A DNA stretch of 7,747 nt from Chlamydiota bacterium. GTDB taxonomy: Bacteria > Chlamydiota > Chlamydiia > Chlamydiales > Simkaniaceae. The stretch lies in NCBI GenBank assembly GCA_029556005.1, contig JAKQGT010000065.1:1-7747 (forward strand), read 5' to 3'. The position numbers and the translations under genes were made by a program. Of this stretch, positions 5,347 to 7,747 are shown in pieces; the first letter of the stretch is position 1; every line of letters begins with the position of its first letter. The notes under the pieces were generated by a model. The model saw only the letters and a list, made by a program, of their open reading frames with translations, was not told where the DNA came from and ran no database searches.

Positions 5347-6366
5347 CTACAGGACTGCAGAAGGGTGTTTAGGGGTCAAGGGATTTTCTAACACCTTGTG
5401 GGCCCAAAGGAGGAGTTCTTCGGTCGTGTTCCAGTCGATGCAAGGATCTGTAATCGAAAGGGCGTTCCCTCCTTGCAGGTGGCTTTCTAGCATCATTCCC
5501 ATAATCAGGTGATTCCCTTCTTGGATTTGCTCGAGAACGGAAAAGAAGGCGTGCTGCTGTTTTTTAGGATTTTTTTGTGAATTTCCATGAGCACAATCGA
5601 TCAAAAGACGAGAACCCAGTCCATGGAGGCGTTGTTTTTGAATGGCTTCAGAAACCGAAACATGATCAAAATTGGGATGTTCTGTAGCTCCACGTAAAAT
5701 CATGTGAGTAAAAGGATTTCCATAGGTTTTAAGAGAGCAGAGTTCCCCTTCGGGATTGATTCCCAGAGAGAGTTGAGGGTGTCTGGCTGCAAGGGCTCCA
5801 CAAATCGCATTGTCTAGATTCCCATCGGTTTCATTTTTAAAGCCTATGGGCATGGGGAGTTGAGAGGCGACTTGGCGATGAATTTGTGAGGTGGAGGTGC
5901 GTGCACCAATAATTCCCCAGGTGATGACATCTTGGGTATAGGCTGGTAAAATGGGATCTAGAAACTCTGTTGCAATCGGGATATCAATATCTACAAGTTT
6001 GATTAAAAGCTCACGTGAGGCGATCAGACCTTGTTCAATCTCATAACTTCCATCCAGGAAGGGGTCATAAAGAAAGCCCTTCCATCCAAATTGCGTACGG
6101 GGCTTTTCTAAAAAGACACGCATGATTAAGAAGATCTGATCAGAAATTTTCTCTGACAAACTTTTCAGCTCATGAGCGTATTCTAACGCGATAGCAGGGT
6201 CGTGAATGGAGCAGGGACCTGCAAAGACTACAATTCTTTCGTCCTCTCCACGGATAATGTGTTCAGCTGTTTTGCGGTTTTCAGAAACCCATTTTTTTTG
6301 TTCCAACGAGAGGGGGAACATTTCATGCAGGGCTTTAGGGGTGATCAGAGGGGTTAGTACTGTCAT
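5347..6366 (-). CDS. aroG: 3-deoxy-7-phosphoheptulonate (DAHP) synthase, class I AroG type
   Basis: Condenses phosphoenolpyruvate with erythrose 4-phosphate to DAHP, the first shikimate-pathway step, in the cytosol. The 339 residues carry the type I-alpha motifs in order. Gly-Pro-Cys-Ser-Ile-His-Asp is at 50-56, and Arg83 leads into Glu-Lys-Pro-Arg-Thr (87-91). Gly-Ala-Arg-Thr is at 154-157, Gly-Phe-Lys-Asn at 175-178, Leu-Arg-Gly near 225, Asp-Cys-Ala-His-Gly-Asn-Ser at 257-263, Glu-Ser-His-Leu at 294-297, and Ser-Ile-Thr-Asp-Pro-Cys-Ile at 304-310. By comparison with E. coli AroG, Cys52, His260, Glu294 and Asp307 should be the metal ligands, and Lys88, Arg156, Lys177 and Arg225 substrate contacts. 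The protein is slightly shorter than AroG/F/H, mainly because the loop between Glu-Ser-His-Leu and Ser-Ile-Thr-Asp is reduced. Feedback specificity cannot be assigned. The ATG at 6366 has GGAAA (6374-6378) at seven-base spacing. Confidence 0.95.
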   Translation of the reverse strand: MTVLTPLITPKALHEMFPLSLEQKKWVSENRKTAEHIIRGEDERIVVFAGPCSIHDPAIALEYAHELKSLSEKISDQIFLIMRVFLEKPRTQFGWKGFLYDPFLDGSYEIEQGLIASRELLIKLVDIDIPIATEFLDPILPAYTQDVITWGIIGARTSTSQIHRQVASQLPMPIGFKNETDGNLDNAICGALAARHPQLSLGINPEGELCSLKTYGNPFTHMILRGATEHPNFDHVSVSEAIQKQRLHGLGSRLLIDCAHGNSQKNPKKQQHAFFSVLEQIQEGNHLIMGMMLESHLQGGNALSITDPCIDWNTTEELLLWAHKVLENPLTPKHPSAVL

Positions 6367-6391
6367 CGTATTGTTTCCAATAAAAACTCAA

Positions 6392-6418
6392 TTTATACTC
6401 AAACAACTTCAAAAGTTG
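6392..6418 (-). promoter_or_regulatory. aroG upstream region: TATAAA box beside a CAACTT/AAGTTG dyad
   Basis: On the minus strand TATAAA (6392-6397) lies 25 bp before the aroG ATG and could be a -10 box. No good -35 hexamer is found at 16-18 bp. Directly upstream is a perfect inverted repeat with 6-base arms and a 3-base centre (CAACTT 6404-6409, AAGTTG 6413-6418). It occupies the spacer and could be an operator. A second palindrome, CGAAAGCTTTCG, follows at 6433-6444. The identity of any regulator is unknown. Confidence 0.35.
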
Positions 6419-6537
6419 GTTTTGGGCTACCGCGAAAGCTTTCGAAATTTGCCGATCATAAATGACCCAATATATAGCATATTTTATCCATTATGACTAC
6501 CACAAACTCCCGCCTTGCCCATCAGGGAAAATTACGG

Positions 6538-6566
6538 TAGAAAAGAATAGGGAAAGCATCTATAGT
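6538..6566 (+). promoter_or_regulatory. Candidate promoter for the AGCS symporter gene
   Basis: TAGAAA (6538-6543, four of six to TTGACA) and TATAGT (6561-6566, five of six to TATAAT) are separated by exactly 17 bp. Transcription would start near 6573, giving a leader of about 35 bases that contains a seven-codon upstream reading frame. The rest of the 241 bp region back to aroG holds the aroG control sites and no gene. Confidence 0.5.
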
Positions 6567-6584
6567 GTTGCCCATGTTTTTTGA

Positions 6585-6608
6585 ATGAAAAAATTGTTAA
6601 CGGATTAA
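6585..6608 (+). CDS. Possible seven-codon leader peptide overlapping the symporter start
   Basis: ATG at 6585 opens a frame reading Met-Lys-Lys-Leu-Leu-Thr-Asp and stops at TAA 6606-6608; the final A of the stop is the first A of the symporter ATG (TAATG). Such an arrangement permits translational coupling by termination-reinitiation. There is no convincing ribosome site for either start, so this may be coincidence in a lysine-rich A-tract. Confidence 0.25.
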   Translation: MKKLLTD

Positions 6609-7747
6609 TGGCTTCATTGCAAACTATTATCGATACCCTCAATGACTGGATTTGGGGACCCCCTTTACTCATTCTTCTTGTGATCGTTGGAATCTATCTC
6701 ACGATTAGAACACGAGGGCTCCAATTTCGTTATCTGATTTATGCTCATAAGCTCGCTTTTACCCGGCAAGATGACTCTGCACAGGGAGACATTAGCCATT
6801 TCCAAGCTTTGATGACAGCCCTTGCAGCGACGATTGGGATCGGGAGCATTACAGGGGTTGCGACAGCCATTGCTATGGGAGGGTTGGGCTCTCTTTTTTG
6901 GATGTGGGCTGCCGCTTTATTTGGAATGGCAACTAAATATGGAGAAGCTATTCTAGCGATCAAATACCGCATTACTGATGAGAATAATGAGATGTGCGGG
7001 GGCCCCATGTACTATATTGAAAAGGGTTTGAAATGGAAGTGGATGGGAGTGCTTTTTGCTGTTTTAGCGGCAATTACGGCTCTGGGAACGGGGAATATGA
7101 TCCAATCCAACTCTGTGGCTCTGGCGGTTGCCGATCTTTTTGATGTGAACCCCTTATGGACAGGGGCTATCTTGATGGTCCTTGTAGGGGCTGCCCTTAT
7201 TGGGGGGATTAAAAGTATTGGAAAAGTCGCTGGGGTTTTAGTTCCGGCGATGGCTGCCTTCTATATCATAGGAGGACTCATCATCATTGCCTTAAGAATT
7301 GAGGCGATTCCTTCAGCTTTTGTCCTCATTTTTAAATCGGCTTTTACAGGTCAAGCAGCTATTGGAGGGTTTACGGGAGCGACCATTATGATGGCGATTC
7401 AGCTAGGTGTTTCTCGCGGTGTTTTTTCAAGCGAAGCAGGTCTAGGAAGCTCACCCATTGCAGCGGCAGCTGCCAAGACAGACACACCAGGACGTCAAGC
7501 ACTGGTTTCAATGTGCAGCGTCTTTATTACAACGGGTATTGTTTGTACCATTACAGGGCTTGTGATTGCTGTTTCCGGCGTTTTTGGAGAGGTAGATGCT
7601 GAGGGGAAACTCCTCAATGGCTCTGCTCTAGCCTTGCGTGCTTTTGATCAAATTATTCCTTATGGAGGGCTTATTGTGACGATAGCCTTAATCCCTTTTG
7701 CGTATTCTACCATTTTGGGATGGGCTTACTACGGCGAAAAGTGCGTC
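6608..7747 (+). CDS. AGCS family sodium/alanine (glycine) symporter, 3' end outside window
   Basis: An inner-membrane carrier of the alanine-or-glycine:cation symporter family (TC 2.A.25) that couples Na+ or H+ to uptake of small neutral amino acids. The window holds 380 codons of an expected ~450 and the frame is open at the right edge. Family landmarks: Asn-Asp-Trp-Ile-Trp-Gly-Pro-Pro (12-19), Trp-Met-Trp and Gly-Met-Ala-Thr-Lys-Tyr (98-111), Gly-Gly-Pro-Met-Tyr-Tyr-Ile-Glu-Lys-Gly-Leu (131-141), and Gly-Asn-Met-Ile-Gln-Ser-Asn-Ser-Val-Ala (162-171). The strongest is Gly-Val-Phe-Ser-Ser-Glu-Ala-Gly-Leu-Gly-Ser-Ser-Pro-Ile-Ala (271-285). Many hydrophobic helices are visible. The usual Gly-Thr-Gly-Asn-Ile-Ala-Gly is replaced by Gly-Ile-Gly-Ser-Ile-Thr-Gly (77-83). 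The ATG at 6608 fits the family N-terminus; an in-frame TTG at 6581 would add nine residues. In an intracellular bacterium it would import host amino acids. Confidence 0.95.
   Translation, partial: MASLQTIIDTLNDWIWGPPLLILLVIVGIYLTIRTRGLQFRYLIYAHKLAFTRQDDSAQGDISHFQALMTALAATIGIGSITGVATAIAMGGLGSLFWMWAAALFGMATKYGEAILAIKYRITDENNEMCGGPMYYIEKGLKWKWMGVLFAVLAAITALGTGNMIQSNSVALAVADLFDVNPLWTGAILMVLVGAALIGGIKSIGKVAGVLVPAMAAFYIIGGLIIIALRIEAIPSAFVLIFKSAFTGQAAIGGFTGATIMMAIQLGVSRGVFSSEAGLGSSPIAAAAAKTDTPGRQALVSMCSVFITTGIVCTITGLVIAVSGVFGEVDAEGKLLNGSALALRAFDQIIPYGGLIVTIALIPFAYSTILGWAYYGEKCV

Noticed and set aside
6206..6496. 96-residue + strand open frame reaching into the intergenic region
   Set aside because: Mostly antisense to the aroG 5' end, and its tail covers the aroG control region; no motif.
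6515..6575. Direct repeat TTGCCCAT at 6515-6522 and 6568-6575 around the symporter promoter
   Set aside because: An 8-mer repeated once in 60 bp is not convincing without conservation data.
6745..7008. 87-residue - strand open frame
   Set aside because: Antisense to the AGCS symporter, which has strong family motifs in the other frame.

Overview
The window looks like chromosomal DNA from a member of the Chlamydiota, most likely an amoeba-associated (environmental) lineage rather than Chlamydia itself. This rests on pattern memory, not on a search. A small 176-residue protein carries Ile-Pro-Gly-Ile-Ser and Asn-Ile-Val-Arg-Gly motifs that I associate with lineage-specific chlamydial proteins. 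A small lipoprotein and an AGCS amino-acid permease also fit. Promoter-like sites are of the ordinary sigma-70 type.

Layout, left to right. (1) The 3' end of fumC (class II fumarase) runs rightward and meets a leftward gene for a ~560-residue TPR protein. (2) Upstream of the TPR gene is a ~300 bp non-coding region. It holds a 163 bp foldback element with perfect 21 bp inverted ends, a 75 bp tract that is 92% A+T with no G on the + strand, and a strong intrinsic terminator. (3) A leftward gene for the 176-residue orphan protein follows, with its own AT-rich promoter. (4) A leftward Nudix hydrolase gene and a rightward lipoprotein gene start head to head, 33 bp apart. (5) The lipoprotein gene converges on a leftward MFS transporter gene, and the two stop codons overlap inside a perfect 14 bp palindrome. 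(6) Upstream of the MFS gene and in the same direction is a class I DAHP synthase, the first enzyme of the shikimate pathway; the two may be one transcription unit. (7) After a 241 bp divergent intergenic region, an AGCS sodium/alanine-type symporter gene runs off the right edge with 380 codons present.

Functionally this is a mixed core-metabolism and transport neighbourhood: TCA cycle (FumC), entry to aromatic biosynthesis (DAHP synthase), two membrane carriers (MFS, AGCS), nucleotide-type housekeeping (Nudix), and three proteins of unknown role. No rRNA, tRNA, CRISPR array, transposase or phage gene is visible. The most unusual item is the foldback element next to the TPR gene start. I see no evidence for a complete, previously undescribed multi-gene system.
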